NCBI GenBank assembly: GCA_017415105.1
Contig: JAFQJD010000039.1
Location: 1 to 37,352, forward strand
DNA: 37,352 nt
Source of the DNA: Clostridia bacterium
GTDB lineage: Bacteria; Bacillota; Clostridia; UBA1381
Reading direction: 5' to 3'
Of the stretch, positions 15,353-25,054 are shown in pieces; position 1 is the stretch's first letter; each line of letters opens with the position of its first letter. A program made the translations under genes and the position numbers. Under the pieces are notes generated by a model. The model was not told the DNA's origin, searched no databases, and worked only from the letters and a program-made list of their open reading frames with translations.

Positions 15353-18300
15353 ATGATTAAAAAACTTATAAGTTTAATATTATCGGCTGTAACTATTGCA
15401 AATATTATACCGATAGTTTTTGCAGCAGATGAATACTCCGTGACAACTATGCTCTATTCAGAGGATTTTGAAAGCTACGAAACAGGCACGAAACCGAAAA
15501 TGGATGTTTATGAGTCAACAGGCAGTATTAAGGTTGAAACTGTCGGTGCGGCTAAAGCCTTACATATTCAAAATATAAACGGAAATGCAAACGCTATGGC
15601 GGAAAAGTCAATTGATAAAATTGAAAAAAAGCCGGTAGAGGCATCCGTAAGATTTATGCAGACGCAGACAGGTTCGTCACAGAATAAGGTGCTTGAACTT
15701 TCCGGTGATGGCACTTCGGTTACAGTTTTTGCAAACGCCGGAGCATTATATATTGACGAAACAAAAATCTGTGATTATGTTGCAAACAAGTGGTATACGG
15801 TATCGCTTGACATCAACCTGTTCAATTCTAAAATTGACGTGTCGGTAAACGGTGAGGAAAAACTAACCGATACCGTGACGGCTGTAAAAGCGATTGAAAA
15901 AATTGCAATTGGTGCGTCGCAGTCACCGGGTTTCTGGGTTGATGATATAAAGCTTCTGAGCGAGCAGAATATGACACAAATGAGTATAGACGGCAACAGC
16001 ACTGCGGTAATACCCAGGAATGGAGAGAACGAGTATAAGTTCTTTGCATACTGCAAGGACGAAAATGGCGAGAAAATCACAGTTTCGGACATTGACTGGA
16101 GTATATCTCCGGTAGACTATCAGGGAATAACAACAGACAAAACCGCAGACGGTTTTATAATAAGAGTGACATCAGGGGCTATTGAGGGCGAGATTACACT
16201 GACGGCTTCAATAGAGAATGGTGCATATTCCCAGACAAAAACAGTAAAGCTCGAAAAGGTATCAGCAGACGAAATCCGAATTGATGGAGATCCAAGAATA
16301 TCAGGAGAGAATGGTGAAACGTACCGATACGGATATGAGGTCGTAATGAACGACCAGAACGGTGATACAATTGAGAACTACGGTGATTTTATATGGACAA
16401 TGACCGGAGTTAATGGATATGTTATCCCGTCAAGTATAAAGCTTAACGAAACCACAGGAATAATAACCGTAGCAGCTGAAACTCCTTACAGAGAGTTTAT
16501 AGAGCTAAAGGCAACCTCGGTTGATGATCCTGATATATGGCAGAAAAAGAAAATTCTTATAACAGACCATGACTCACACGTTCTTGACAGCAGACGCTAT
16601 GATGCTGTTAAAGCACACATTGACAATGTTATAGAATATGCAAAAGACCCGTATGATGACACACCGCTTATTGCCGATCTTGTGAATGTCAAGGCAAAAG
16701 CACCGGGTGCACTGATAATGGGTGATGGTACAACGGCATATCTTCACAACCTCGGTGCACAGTCAAATCTTATGCGTTCGATGGTGAATTTATCGAATTT
16801 TGAGAACGATGATAAGTACAAAAATCAGGTAAACGACATTTACCGATATAACATAGATGTTGCAGAGAGTCCGACATATCTTTTTGAAGGCGGACATATG
16901 GAGCTGGACCTCAGAACAAAAACTGCAAATGCATATACCAGAGCATACTGCTCTGTAATAAACGAAATGAAGAGCGGTTTTATATACCGTGTACCGATGT
17001 TTGAAGTTGATTATGAGGCGGGCGAGACTCTTACAAAGTCAGCGTTTGTAGGTCATACCGGTTTTAATAGCGAGCATCGCTGGAAAAATGTGTTGGTGGG
17101 CAGACACTGGTACTGTGCAACAGACGCATTGACTCCGGAAACGGCTGATTATTACTGGAACGATACTTCAAAGTACGACTGGGAAAGAAAAGGCGCTATA
17201 ACATATGCAGAAGATTGTAACTTCCTTATTGCATACAGCGAAATGTTCTGGCTGTTAGCAGAATACTACGAGTGTGCACGGACCCAGGAGGAAAAGGATA
17301 AAATCTTAGAATGGGGAGATATTATTTACTCATCGCTTGACCAGACCGGATACAATCCGCTTACGGGCGAATATACGGGAATGTTTAATGAGACAAATGG
17401 CTCAAAACACTATGAGGACTGGAGCAAGATTTACGCTACATGGGAAAAAAATGGCAGACACTGGTATGACAAGACGAATTATACGAGCTATGTTCCGGGA
17501 GACCGTTGGCTTACAAATGTAATCCTTGGCGACAGAGATATAAGAGCTGTTTCCGATGGCGGAGAGGGCTTCGGACCAAGCTCTGACGGTAAATCATGGG
17601 TAAATGACCATTATGATCCGGACCCGATGAAGGGCGTAAATGAACAGAACTGGATGCTCTTTCTGGAACCGTATATGTTCACAAGAGAAAACTCGTGTAT
17701 CGTTCAAATAGTACCGGGGCTTTTCACATTCCTGGAAATCCTTGAGGATGATTCGCCGCTAAAAACAAAAATCATTGAGAAGTATACTAATGCAATATAT
17801 AACTACTTAAACTTGCGTTATGACTGGGAGGATTCTCACTTTGATGCAAAAATGAGCTGGGGTCTTGACGTAACCGGTTGGGAGTATCCGCATAACGGAT
17901 ATTATGGTACAGAAGGCTCTACAATCACAGGAAAAGTACCGGAAACAGAGCTTGTAGAAGGTTTGGCAATGCTTTGCCATAAAGCGGTGCAGCTTGCAGA
18001 ACAGACAGGCGAAAACGAAAGTGCATCAAACACATATCCTGAAAAGAAACGAAAAGAGCAGCTTTTGGAGCAGGCAGAGTATATATGGAGCGTGTTGAGA
18101 AACCTTTGTAAGATTAACTATGACATGGGTGACATAGGAAATCCATTCAAAGGCGAGCCGGCAAAGCTTAATTTAGCAACAACCTCTACAAACACGGCAC
18201 TTCTTCAGGGTGCCACAAGAATGTATCAACTGTATGCAGACGAACAGTTCTTAAAGCTTGCATCCAACATAGGAAACAACATAGTAGCGTCACAATTCAA

Positions 18301-18787
18301 TGATGGTAATGGTGTATTTGCAAACTCAAATGCAATACTGACAACATCGTCAAATTTGGTTCTGCCGGCACTTCTGCAGCTTGAGGCGACATTGCTTGAT
18401 GATTACGATAAACTCATTGAAGCTCAAACCATAGGAAGAGTAAGACAGTACTATGACCCGGGCGTTTTAGGAGAGCACGGCGGAGTTGATGAGCCTTATC
18501 CGTACACATCGCTTCTTTCACTTGCCGAAGCGGGTGTAACACAGCAGATGCTTATCATCGAAAAACCGTTTACAATGAAAGCGGGCGAGCAGAGAAAAAT
18601 CAAATACACCGTTCTTCCGTATGATGCGGGAACGGGAGTATTGTGGGATGTTTCTGACCCGTCAATTGCGGATATATCTGACAGTGGGGTTATAACTGCT
18701 CACAAGCGTGGAACGGTTGATGTCCGATGCGTTTCAAGCTCGGTTCAGGGACTGAAATCAGAAACAATTACCGTAACGGTGGAATAG
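15353..18787 (+). CDS. 1144-aa secreted protein with probable alpha/alpha-toroid enzyme domain
   Basis: The signal peptide (1-24) is followed by a concanavalin/LamG-like domain (~28-205, with EDFES-ETGT and WVDDIKLL), two Ig-like beta regions (~210-400), a large helical region (~409-1060) and a C-terminal BIG2 domain (~1067-1144, VLWDVSDPSIADISDSGVIT). The helical region opens RRYDAVKAHIDNVIEYA, then TPLIADL, SNLMRSMVNLS and FEGGHMELD, and later has NTALLQGATRMYQL and VLPALLQLEATLL. This helical-pair pattern resembles secreted (alpha/alpha)-barrel enzymes often labelled pectate-lyase-like. I cannot assign a CAZy family or name the catalytic residues. It is the second gene of the operon, and GGAGGAG precedes the start. 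It is the best candidate for the extracellular depolymerase. Confidence 0.75.
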   Translation: MIKKLISLILSAVTIANIIPIVFAADEYSVTTMLYSEDFESYETGTKPKMDVYESTGSIKVETVGAAKALHIQNINGNANAMAEKSIDKIEKKPVEASVRFMQTQTGSSQNKVLELSGDGTSVTVFANAGALYIDETKICDYVANKWYTVSLDINLFNSKIDVSVNGEEKLTDTVTAVKAIEKIAIGASQSPGFWVDDIKLLSEQNMTQMSIDGNSTAVIPRNGENEYKFFAYCKDENGEKITVSDIDWSISPVDYQGITTDKTADGFIIRVTSGAIEGEITLTASIENGAYSQTKTVKLEKVSADEIRIDGDPRISGENGETYRYGYEVVMNDQNGDTIENYGDFIWTMTGVNGYVIPSSIKLNETTGIITVAAETPYREFIELKATSVDDPDIWQKKKILITDHDSHVLDSRRYDAVKAHIDNVIEYAKDPYDDTPLIADLVNVKAKAPGALIMGDGTTAYLHNLGAQSNLMRSMVNLSNFENDDKYKNQVNDIYRYNIDVAESPTYLFEGGHMELDLRTKTANAYTRAYCSVINEMKSGFIYRVPMFEVDYEAGETLTKSAFVGHTGFNSEHRWKNVLVGRHWYCATDALTPETADYYWNDTSKYDWERKGAITYAEDCNFLIAYSEMFWLLAEYYECARTQEEKDKILEWGDIIYSSLDQTGYNPLTGEYTGMFNETNGSKHYEDWSKIYATWEKNGRHWYDKTNYTSYVPGDRWLTNVILGDRDIRAVSDGGEGFGPSSDGKSWVNDHYDPDPMKGVNEQNWMLFLEPYMFTRENSCIVQIVPGLFTFLEILEDDSPLKTKIIEKYTNAIYNYLNLRYDWEDSHFDAKMSWGLDVTGWEYPHNGYYGTEGSTITGKVPETELVEGLAMLCHKAVQLAEQTGENESASNTYPEKKRKEQLLEQAEYIWSVLRNLCKINYDMGDIGNPFKGEPAKLNLATTSTNTALLQGATRMYQLYADEQFLKLASNIGNNIVASQFNDGNGVFANSNAILTTSSNLVLPALLQLEATLLDDYDKLIEAQTIGRVRQYYDPGVLGEHGGVDEPYPYTSLLSLAEAGVTQQMLIIEKPFTMKAGEQRKIKYTVLPYDAGTGVLWDVSDPSIADISDSGVITAHKRGTVDVRCVSSSVQGLKSETITVTVE

Positions 18788-18797
18788 GAGGAACAAA

Positions 18798-21446
18798 ATG
18801 AATAAGCTTACTAAAATACTGACATCACTTGTGTGTGCGTTTATCATAGCACTATCGAGTGTTCAGGCGGCATTCTTCGATGACGCAAAAGACCACAAAT
18901 ATGCTGAAGATATACGCCTTTTGTGCAATCTTGGCATCGTTAACGGTGATGATGACGGAAACTTTAACCCCGACAATTCAGTCAGCCGTATAGAATTTCT
19001 TACAATAGTATTGAGAACACTTTACGATAACCAGAGCCTGTACCTTTCCGCAGGCGGCGAGTATGCATTCGATGATGTGCCCAAGAGTCATTGGGCATAT
19101 CACGAGGCTTGCTTTATGAGGCTTATGGGAATGACAGAAGGCGTGGGCGATAACAAGTTTGACCCTACAGCTACAATTGCACTGCGTGATGCAGTGAAAA
19201 TCCTTGTAAGTGCATTAAGCTATGGTGAGGTCGCCGAAACGCAGGGCGGATATCCTAACGGCTATCTGCAGGTTGCATCATCAATCGGACTTATGGACAA
19301 TGCAGAAGCTGCAAATGGTGAGGCAATGACAAGAGCCGAGGTTGCACACCTTGTAGCAGGTGTTCTTGACATAGAGGACAACACAGAGCTTAAAAAGACA
19401 ATACTTGAAAAACGCAAGTATGCAATAATAGACGGAACAGTAGATGCAGTATATGAATTGCAGATGGGTAAGACTCTTACTCCCGGACAGATACAGATAG
19501 GCGGAAAGGTCTATAACACCAATGTAACACTGCTTCCGTGTCCGGAAATTGAGCTTGTCGGCAGACGTGTTATTGCATACTATTCAGCAGATAAAGATGC
19601 AATTATACATATAGAAAAGAAGGGTGAGCAGGACGTACTCACTATAAAGAGCCGTGATATTGCAGGTACACCTACAATTTCACAGTATCAGTATATTGAT
19701 GCGAACAGTAAGACAAAAACCGAGCAAATTGAAAACGGTGTAGTAATCTACAACGGTGAGCTTCTCGGAACAGGGCAGATTACACCGTCAAAGCTTAAGC
19801 CAAACTCCGGTGAGGTCACATTGATGGACACAGACGGCAATAACGTATATGATATGATTTACGTTAAGAGCTATGACACATATACAGTTCGTTCGAACAA
19901 CAACGGAATGATATATGACCGTCTTGGCAATCAGATAGACCTTGCGGAAATCAACACCGTATACGTATATGATGGTGACACAGAAGTAACGATTGGGGAC
20001 ATTAAAGCCGATGATGTAATATCAGTTATGAAGAGCATGAGCGGTGACAGAGCATGGGTATATATAAGCCGTGCAACTGCCGAGGGCAGAATTGACACCA
20101 CACGCACAAAGGGCACAGCAACGCTATGCGGAATAGGCGATGATGAGTACTACATCAGCTATACTTATAAGAACAAACAAAACACATCATATGCTGTATC
20201 AATGAAACCCGGTGATTACAGAAAGGTTTACCTTGACATATACGGCGAAATCGCATTTGCAGAAGCAACAGAGGCTGATAGAGAGCTTCCCGACTATGCA
20301 TATCTTGTAAGTGCAAAAACAAGTGCAGAGGTTGGCGACCAGGCGGCGGTTGTAAGACTTCTGACAGCCGATAACAAGTTCAGGAACTTTGTCATTTCAG
20401 TCGATGAAAAAATCCGTTTCGGCAGACTTTCGGGCGATAATTACACAATCTCAAAGGAAGATGCCGATACTATTGCTACACAGCTCAACTCAAACAAGAA
20501 ATCGCTTGTAACATACGAGCTTGACGAAGAGGGAAAGCTCACAAAGATATGTTTGCCAGGCAGCAGAAAGGACAGTGAAAATATTTCAAGAGACTCTTCG
20601 AAATATTCAATGAACTACAGAAACAAGGTAATTGACAGTAAATATTACGTAGACCAGAACACTGTCTGCTTCGGAATCCCGTTCAATGGTGCTTATGAAG
20701 AATATATGTCAGCCGGACAGTATAATGACATACTCAAAACCGGTTCACAGACATTAACACTTTATGATATGGAGCCTGACGGACGAATCGGTGCACTCAT
20801 ATCACATTCAACCGTAACGGAACGTTACACAGAGTCGAAGGGTGAATATGAGGTACTGCTTGACTATGTAAACTCACCGATACTCTTTGTAAATGACGTA
20901 ATTACAAAGCTTGATGAGGACGGTGATGAAGAAACCTATGCTGTAGGCTATCAGCTCGGAATTGAAACTACCGTACCGATAGGAAATAGTGTAAACGGAA
21001 ATTCAGAGTCGCTTGATGTCATAAAACCCGGTTCTGCGGTACAGTATGTAACAAACACACTTGACCGTTCAAGAGCGACAACTTCGGAGGATAAGGAACG
21101 TATCATAATAGTCAGAAAGGTATTTGACTTTACGGTAGACAATCCATATAAATCGACATATGGTTATTCGGAATCATACGTCAGCCGTATATCAGGCGTA
21201 AGCTCAATGTCACTTGACGGTCTGGTTGTAACCTTTGACACTGTTAATGAAATATCTGATGCGGCAATAAAGCTTAACAAGAGTTCTGTATCTATACAGA
21301 AAAACAGCGGTATAGTTGTTATGTTCTATAATACTGAAACTGAACAATTTGAACCTGCAACTCTTGATGACGTGCAGATTGGTATGGAAGTTTTTGTTCG
21401 ACGCAGATATAACAATGCCATTGAAATTGTAATTATGAAAGACTGA
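18798..21446 (+). CDS. S-layer homology (SLH) surface protein
   Basis: This 882-aa protein has a signal peptide (1-24) and then SLH repeats at ~24-75 (ending GNFNPDNSVSRIEFL) and ~88-140 (FDDVPKSHWAYHEACFMRL), plus a third, weaker one at ~150-195 (EAMTRAEVAHLVAG). Three SLH repeats bind pyruvylated secondary cell-wall polysaccharide, so the protein should sit on the cell surface. The remaining ~690 residues are beta-rich, with several OB/beta-barrel-like units, and have no enzyme motif that I can see. It starts 10 bp after the previous gene, with GGAGG upstream. It may be an S-layer component or a surface platform for the two secreted proteins upstream. Confidence 0.88.
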   Translation: MNKLTKILTSLVCAFIIALSSVQAAFFDDAKDHKYAEDIRLLCNLGIVNGDDDGNFNPDNSVSRIEFLTIVLRTLYDNQSLYLSAGGEYAFDDVPKSHWAYHEACFMRLMGMTEGVGDNKFDPTATIALRDAVKILVSALSYGEVAETQGGYPNGYLQVASSIGLMDNAEAANGEAMTRAEVAHLVAGVLDIEDNTELKKTILEKRKYAIIDGTVDAVYELQMGKTLTPGQIQIGGKVYNTNVTLLPCPEIELVGRRVIAYYSADKDAIIHIEKKGEQDVLTIKSRDIAGTPTISQYQYIDANSKTKTEQIENGVVIYNGELLGTGQITPSKLKPNSGEVTLMDTDGNNVYDMIYVKSYDTYTVRSNNNGMIYDRLGNQIDLAEINTVYVYDGDTEVTIGDIKADDVISVMKSMSGDRAWVYISRATAEGRIDTTRTKGTATLCGIGDDEYYISYTYKNKQNTSYAVSMKPGDYRKVYLDIYGEIAFAEATEADRELPDYAYLVSAKTSAEVGDQAAVVRLLTADNKFRNFVISVDEKIRFGRLSGDNYTISKEDADTIATQLNSNKKSLVTYELDEEGKLTKICLPGSRKDSENISRDSSKYSMNYRNKVIDSKYYVDQNTVCFGIPFNGAYEEYMSAGQYNDILKTGSQTLTLYDMEPDGRIGALISHSTVTERYTESKGEYEVLLDYVNSPILFVNDVITKLDEDGDEETYAVGYQLGIETTVPIGNSVNGNSESLDVIKPGSAVQYVTNTLDRSRATTSEDKERIIIVRKVFDFTVDNPYKSTYGYSESYVSRISGVSSMSLDGLVVTFDTVNEISDAAIKLNKSSVSIQKNSGIVVMFYNTETEQFEPATLDDVQIGMEVFVRRRYNNAIEIVIMKD

Positions 21447-21463
21447 CGGGGAGGTAAACAGAT

Positions 21464-23260
21464 ATGAAAAAGACTATATCTTTAATCCTCCTGCTTGCAG
21501 GTATCTTTATTGGCACCTGCTCTGCCCATGCGGCAGAAATGCAGTTTTCAGATATAAGCATCGACCTTGAAACGGCGGTAACGCATAACCTCGTCCTTCC
21601 TGATACATGGGAAGGCACGGGCGTTACGTGGACGACTGATGGCGTATATATAGAGTCTGACGGAACAGTGAACAGACCGTATCCTGATGATGCACAAAAC
21701 GTTACTATCACTGCCGAATACGGCGGTACAACAAAAACATTCACTGTAACCGTAAAAGCCTTTGAAAGCAAAAAAGAGATAGTCCGGACAGCGGCAATGT
21801 ATCTATCATTTTCAGATATAAGTACCGATGATTCAAACTATGTCGAAACAGATTTATATCTGCCCGGAGAAGGGTTATATGGCACAGATATTTTATGGTC
21901 AAGCGGAAATCCGTCATTGATAGATGTGGTATCTGACGGAAACGGCAACTATATCGGTAAGGTCAGCCGCACTCATCTTGGAGAGGGTAATTACGGCGTA
22001 CGTCTTACGGCAGTATTCTACTTTGAGAATGAGTTTTTTGAAAAACACTTCTACATAAATATCGCAGAAGACAGTATGGACTACACCCTGCCGGAGGATT
22101 TAACCAAACTGCGTGACACCTACCGTGATGAGTTTCTGAAACGGAACAATATTTTTGATTTACGCAGTGATTTGATTTTACCGCAGATAACAACGGATAT
22201 AGAGATGACATGTGTATCGGGAAATCCTGATGTTGTTACAGCAGATGGAGTTGTTACAAGAGATAAATTCTACGATAAAAAGGTAACATTCACGGTAAAC
22301 TTCAAAAAGGGATATATCACGACCAATCTGATAATTCCAATCGTGGTTACGGCATACTCAAACAGTGAGCTTGAAAAAATCCCTGAGGATGACGTAAAAA
22401 ATCTTATAGCCGAGATTACCCGTAATAACAGTATGAACGCACTGATGAATAATCTGACTTTAAAGACAACAGGCCCGAATGGCAGTGCGGTTACGTGGTC
22501 GAGCAGTGATATATCTGCTATGACGAACACGGGCGTAATAACGCGTGGCACAAATGATAAAACGGTAACGTTGACCGTTACGGCAGATTTTAAGGGTCAT
22601 ACATACACCGAAAGTATTGACATAATAATCAAACGCAACAGCACAACAAGCGTAACAGAAACTACTCCTGTAATCAGCGGAAGCCCGGGCTTTTCGGCAC
22701 CGTCCGCACCGGTGACACCGCCGTCAGGCGAGATAATCTATTTTGATGACCTCTCGTCAGACCACTGGGCATACGACAATATAATGGGACTTGTTGAAAA
22801 TAATGTTGTCGGCGGCTATGACGATAACACATTCCGTCCCGGTAATGCTGTTACAAGAGAGGAATTTGTAAAGATGCTTCTTCTTGCAACTGATAATTAT
22901 TCGGCAGGCTATGATTCGGAATTTTCTGATGTGGCAGAGGATAGCTGGTACTATACATATGTATCGTGTGCATATAAAAAAGGGATTGTGCAGGGAATTG
23001 CAAATGATTTATTCGGCAGCGGAATCAGTATTTCGAGACAGGATGCGGCGGTTATGATTTGCCGTGCACTCGGAATTGAAACCGAAACTGTGAACGAAAC
23101 GGTATTCCCCGATTTTGACAACATATCAGGATATGCACAGAATGCTGTTTGCACACTTTATGAATCGGGCGTAATAAACGGCGACGATAACGGATATTTC
23201 AATCCGAAAAACAATATCACACGTGCCGAGGTATCAAAGATATTGAGCCTCGTTATGTGA
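21464..23260 (+). CDS. aBig-repeat protein with C-terminal SLH anchor
   Basis: This 598-aa protein has a signal peptide (1-23, ending SAHAAE) and four aBig Ig-like repeats (~26-103, 104-202, 210-298, 302-392; the last with the clear AVTWSSSDISAMTNTGVITRG pattern). A short proline-rich linker (SAPVTPPSG) leads to three complete SLH repeats (~425-598: HWAYDNIMGLVENNVVGGYD, then DSWYYTYVSCAYKKGIVQGI, then AVCTLYESGVINGDDNGYFN). It is the fourth and last gene of the operon, 17 bp after its neighbour, with GGGGAGG upstream. Since aBig repeats also fill the 1649-aa protein, it may tether that unanchored protein; this is inference. It contains no enzyme domain. Confidence 0.9.
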   Translation: MKKTISLILLLAGIFIGTCSAHAAEMQFSDISIDLETAVTHNLVLPDTWEGTGVTWTTDGVYIESDGTVNRPYPDDAQNVTITAEYGGTTKTFTVTVKAFESKKEIVRTAAMYLSFSDISTDDSNYVETDLYLPGEGLYGTDILWSSGNPSLIDVVSDGNGNYIGKVSRTHLGEGNYGVRLTAVFYFENEFFEKHFYINIAEDSMDYTLPEDLTKLRDTYRDEFLKRNNIFDLRSDLILPQITTDIEMTCVSGNPDVVTADGVVTRDKFYDKKVTFTVNFKKGYITTNLIIPIVVTAYSNSELEKIPEDDVKNLIAEITRNNSMNALMNNLTLKTTGPNGSAVTWSSSDISAMTNTGVITRGTNDKTVTLTVTADFKGHTYTESIDIIIKRNSTTSVTETTPVISGSPGFSAPSAPVTPPSGEIIYFDDLSSDHWAYDNIMGLVENNVVGGYDDNTFRPGNAVTREEFVKMLLLATDNYSAGYDSEFSDVAEDSWYYTYVSCAYKKGIVQGIANDLFGSGISISRQDAAVMICRALGIETETVNETVFPDFDNISGYAQNAVCTLYESGVINGDDNGYFNPKNNITRAEVSKILSLVM

Positions 23261-23324
23261 ACCCAATCAGGTTAAATACGGCGGAACGCCATATTTATAA
23301 ATGACAGCTGTGTGTAAAGCGAAA

Positions 23325-23377
23325 ATGCAGTATTGTTTAAACAGTTATGTCTCCTTCTGAATTAAGGGATACTGCAT
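23325..23377. repeat. Inverted repeat and palindrome upstream of the esterase gene
   Basis: ATGCAGTAT (23325-23333) and ATACTGCAT (23369-23377) form a perfect 9-bp inverted repeat around a 35-base interior. The interior starts with the 10-bp palindrome TGTTTAAACA (23334-23343). It lies upstream of the promoter at 23383-23410. It may be a regulator site or a weak transcript-end structure for the operon that stops at 23260, for which no classic terminator is visible. Confidence 0.4.
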
Positions 23378-23395
23378 ACCGCTTGTCGCAGTTGT

Positions 23396-23424
23396 GAAAA
23401 ATGATATGATTTAAGAAAGGAAAG
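23396..23424 (+). promoter_or_regulatory. 29-bp promoter/RBS cassette, copy 1
   Basis: This 29-bp stretch, starting GAAAAATGATATGAT and ending AAGGAAAG, is identical to 27571-27599. It contains a TATGAT -10 box (23405-23410) with TTGTCG 16 bp upstream (23383-23388) as a possible -35. It ends in a purine-rich ribosome-binding stretch. It precedes the SGNH esterase gene. Confidence 0.55.
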
Positions 23425-23436
23425 AGGCGAAGTGAT

Positions 23437-25035
23437 ATGAAACTGCAAAAAAGATTAGTTGCTTTATTGATAGCTCTCTTAACCCTTATAGCTTGCACCT
23501 TATCTGTATCAGCTGTTGATACACAGTACAGAAATAATACAGTGCGTGTTAAAGGTAACGTCGGCAGTGAGAATGCAAACACTCCGGTAGTGCTTCTTAT
23601 GCTTAACAAGGATGCAGATTCTGTTGCATTTACAACAGAGGATGTATATTATGCAGAGCAGGTTGATGCAGATGATGACGGCGACTATATTTTTAAATTC
23701 AAAACAAGCCATAGCGGTGACTACAAAATTCTTGTAAACCAGAACGGCGTGAACGTGAATTCGACGGTTACAGAAGCTGTAGAATTCAAGGACGTTGTAA
23801 TTCCAACATTGAACATTACAAAGGATGGCATGAATGTTTCGCTTGAGAATTTGTTCGACAGTGATTTTGACGACTATGAAATAAACATAATGCTTGCAGG
23901 TTACGACAAAAACAAAAGAATGACAGGTGTAAGAGGTACACGCATTACCTCTACAGGTGAGGAGATTATTTTAGACAGTCTGGCAAATGACCTGCCGGGA
24001 GATACAACTACCCTTAAAGCATTCCTTTGGGGTTCACTTGAAACAGCTGTGCCTTTGACGGAGCCGGCAATAGCAGCTACAGGAGCTGATATAACCTGTA
24101 TCGGAGACAGTCTTACACAGGGCGTTGGCTCAACAGATGAGTCCGTAAATTCGTATCCGTCGGTACTTTCGAAGCTGACTGCGAAAAAGGTCAATAACCT
24201 CGGCGTAAGCGGTGAAACTGCAACAACAATTGCTGCACGTGCAGGTGCTGTTGATATGCTGATTCAAAAGGCGTTCACTATCCCTGCATCATCATCAGAA
24301 AGTGTTACTGTTGCAGCAGATGATGATGTGCCACAGCTTCTTATGGGCTCAAACGGAATCGGTATAGGCCCAAGAACATCAAACACACTTCGAGGAGGCT
24401 ATACCACATGTATCATAGAAACTGCGTCAGGCGATGAAATCGAGTGTGATCTTGAATTCAGACTCAATTCAACAAACGATTCGTTCAGTTCTATGACTCT
24501 TAAGAGATTAGAGGACGGCGAAGCTGTAAATGTTTCAGTTGGCGATAAACTCATTCCGTATGCGGCACGCAACTACAAGGATGATATAACCGTTATCTGG
24601 AGTGGTACAAACGGTAAGTATGACCCAACCGGCGGCAACGATACTACATATCTTATAGACCTTATAAACGGTATGACAAAAACTCTTTCAGAGGGTAACG
24701 ATAAGTATGTGGTTATAGGTCTTAAGAGCAAGAAAGCTACTCTTGAAGCGCAGATGCTTGAGGCATACGGCGATAAGTTCATAAACATCCGTGAATACTT
24801 TGCAAGCGGAAAATGCTATGATGATGCGGTTAAGTACGGCTATATGTCACAGTCGGAGGCTGATGCGTATAAGGCAGAGTATGCAGAGGTAATGGCAAAC
24901 GGTGAGGTTCCTGCAATGTTTGATGCATCTGAGACCGACGGCGTTCACTTCAACGATTTGGGATATAAGCTGATAGCTCATTGTGTACATGACAAGCTTC
25001 TTGAACTTGGATATTGTTATGAGCTTATGGATTGA
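23437..25035 (+). CDS. Secreted SGNH/GDSL-family carbohydrate esterase
   Basis: This 532-aa protein has a signal peptide (1-26, ending SVSA). Two beta modules follow (~27-120, and ~121-215 with an AGYDKNKRMTGV / LKAFLWGSLE pattern). An SGNH hydrolase domain comes next: block I GDSLTQG with Ser225, block II GVSGET, block III SGTNG with Asn392, and block V DGVHFNDLGY with Asp501 and His504. A ~90-residue beta insertion sits between blocks II and III. Such enzymes deacetylate polysaccharides or oligosaccharides, fitting an acetylated pectin- or hemicellulose-like substrate. AGAGGCGAAG precedes the ATG. It begins a new transcription unit 176 bp after the SLH operon. Confidence 0.9.
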   Translation: MKLQKRLVALLIALLTLIACTLSVSAVDTQYRNNTVRVKGNVGSENANTPVVLLMLNKDADSVAFTTEDVYYAEQVDADDDGDYIFKFKTSHSGDYKILVNQNGVNVNSTVTEAVEFKDVVIPTLNITKDGMNVSLENLFDSDFDDYEINIMLAGYDKNKRMTGVRGTRITSTGEEIILDSLANDLPGDTTTLKAFLWGSLETAVPLTEPAIAATGADITCIGDSLTQGVGSTDESVNSYPSVLSKLTAKKVNNLGVSGETATTIAARAGAVDMLIQKAFTIPASSSESVTVAADDDVPQLLMGSNGIGIGPRTSNTLRGGYTTCIIETASGDEIECDLEFRLNSTNDSFSSMTLKRLEDGEAVNVSVGDKLIPYAARNYKDDITVIWSGTNGKYDPTGGNDTTYLIDLINGMTKTLSEGNDKYVVIGLKSKKATLEAQMLEAYGDKFINIREYFASGKCYDDAVKYGYMSQSEADAYKAEYAEVMANGEVPAMFDASETDGVHFNDLGYKLIAHCVHDKLLELGYCYELMD

Positions 25036-25054
25036 TTGAGAGGAGATATTGGCT

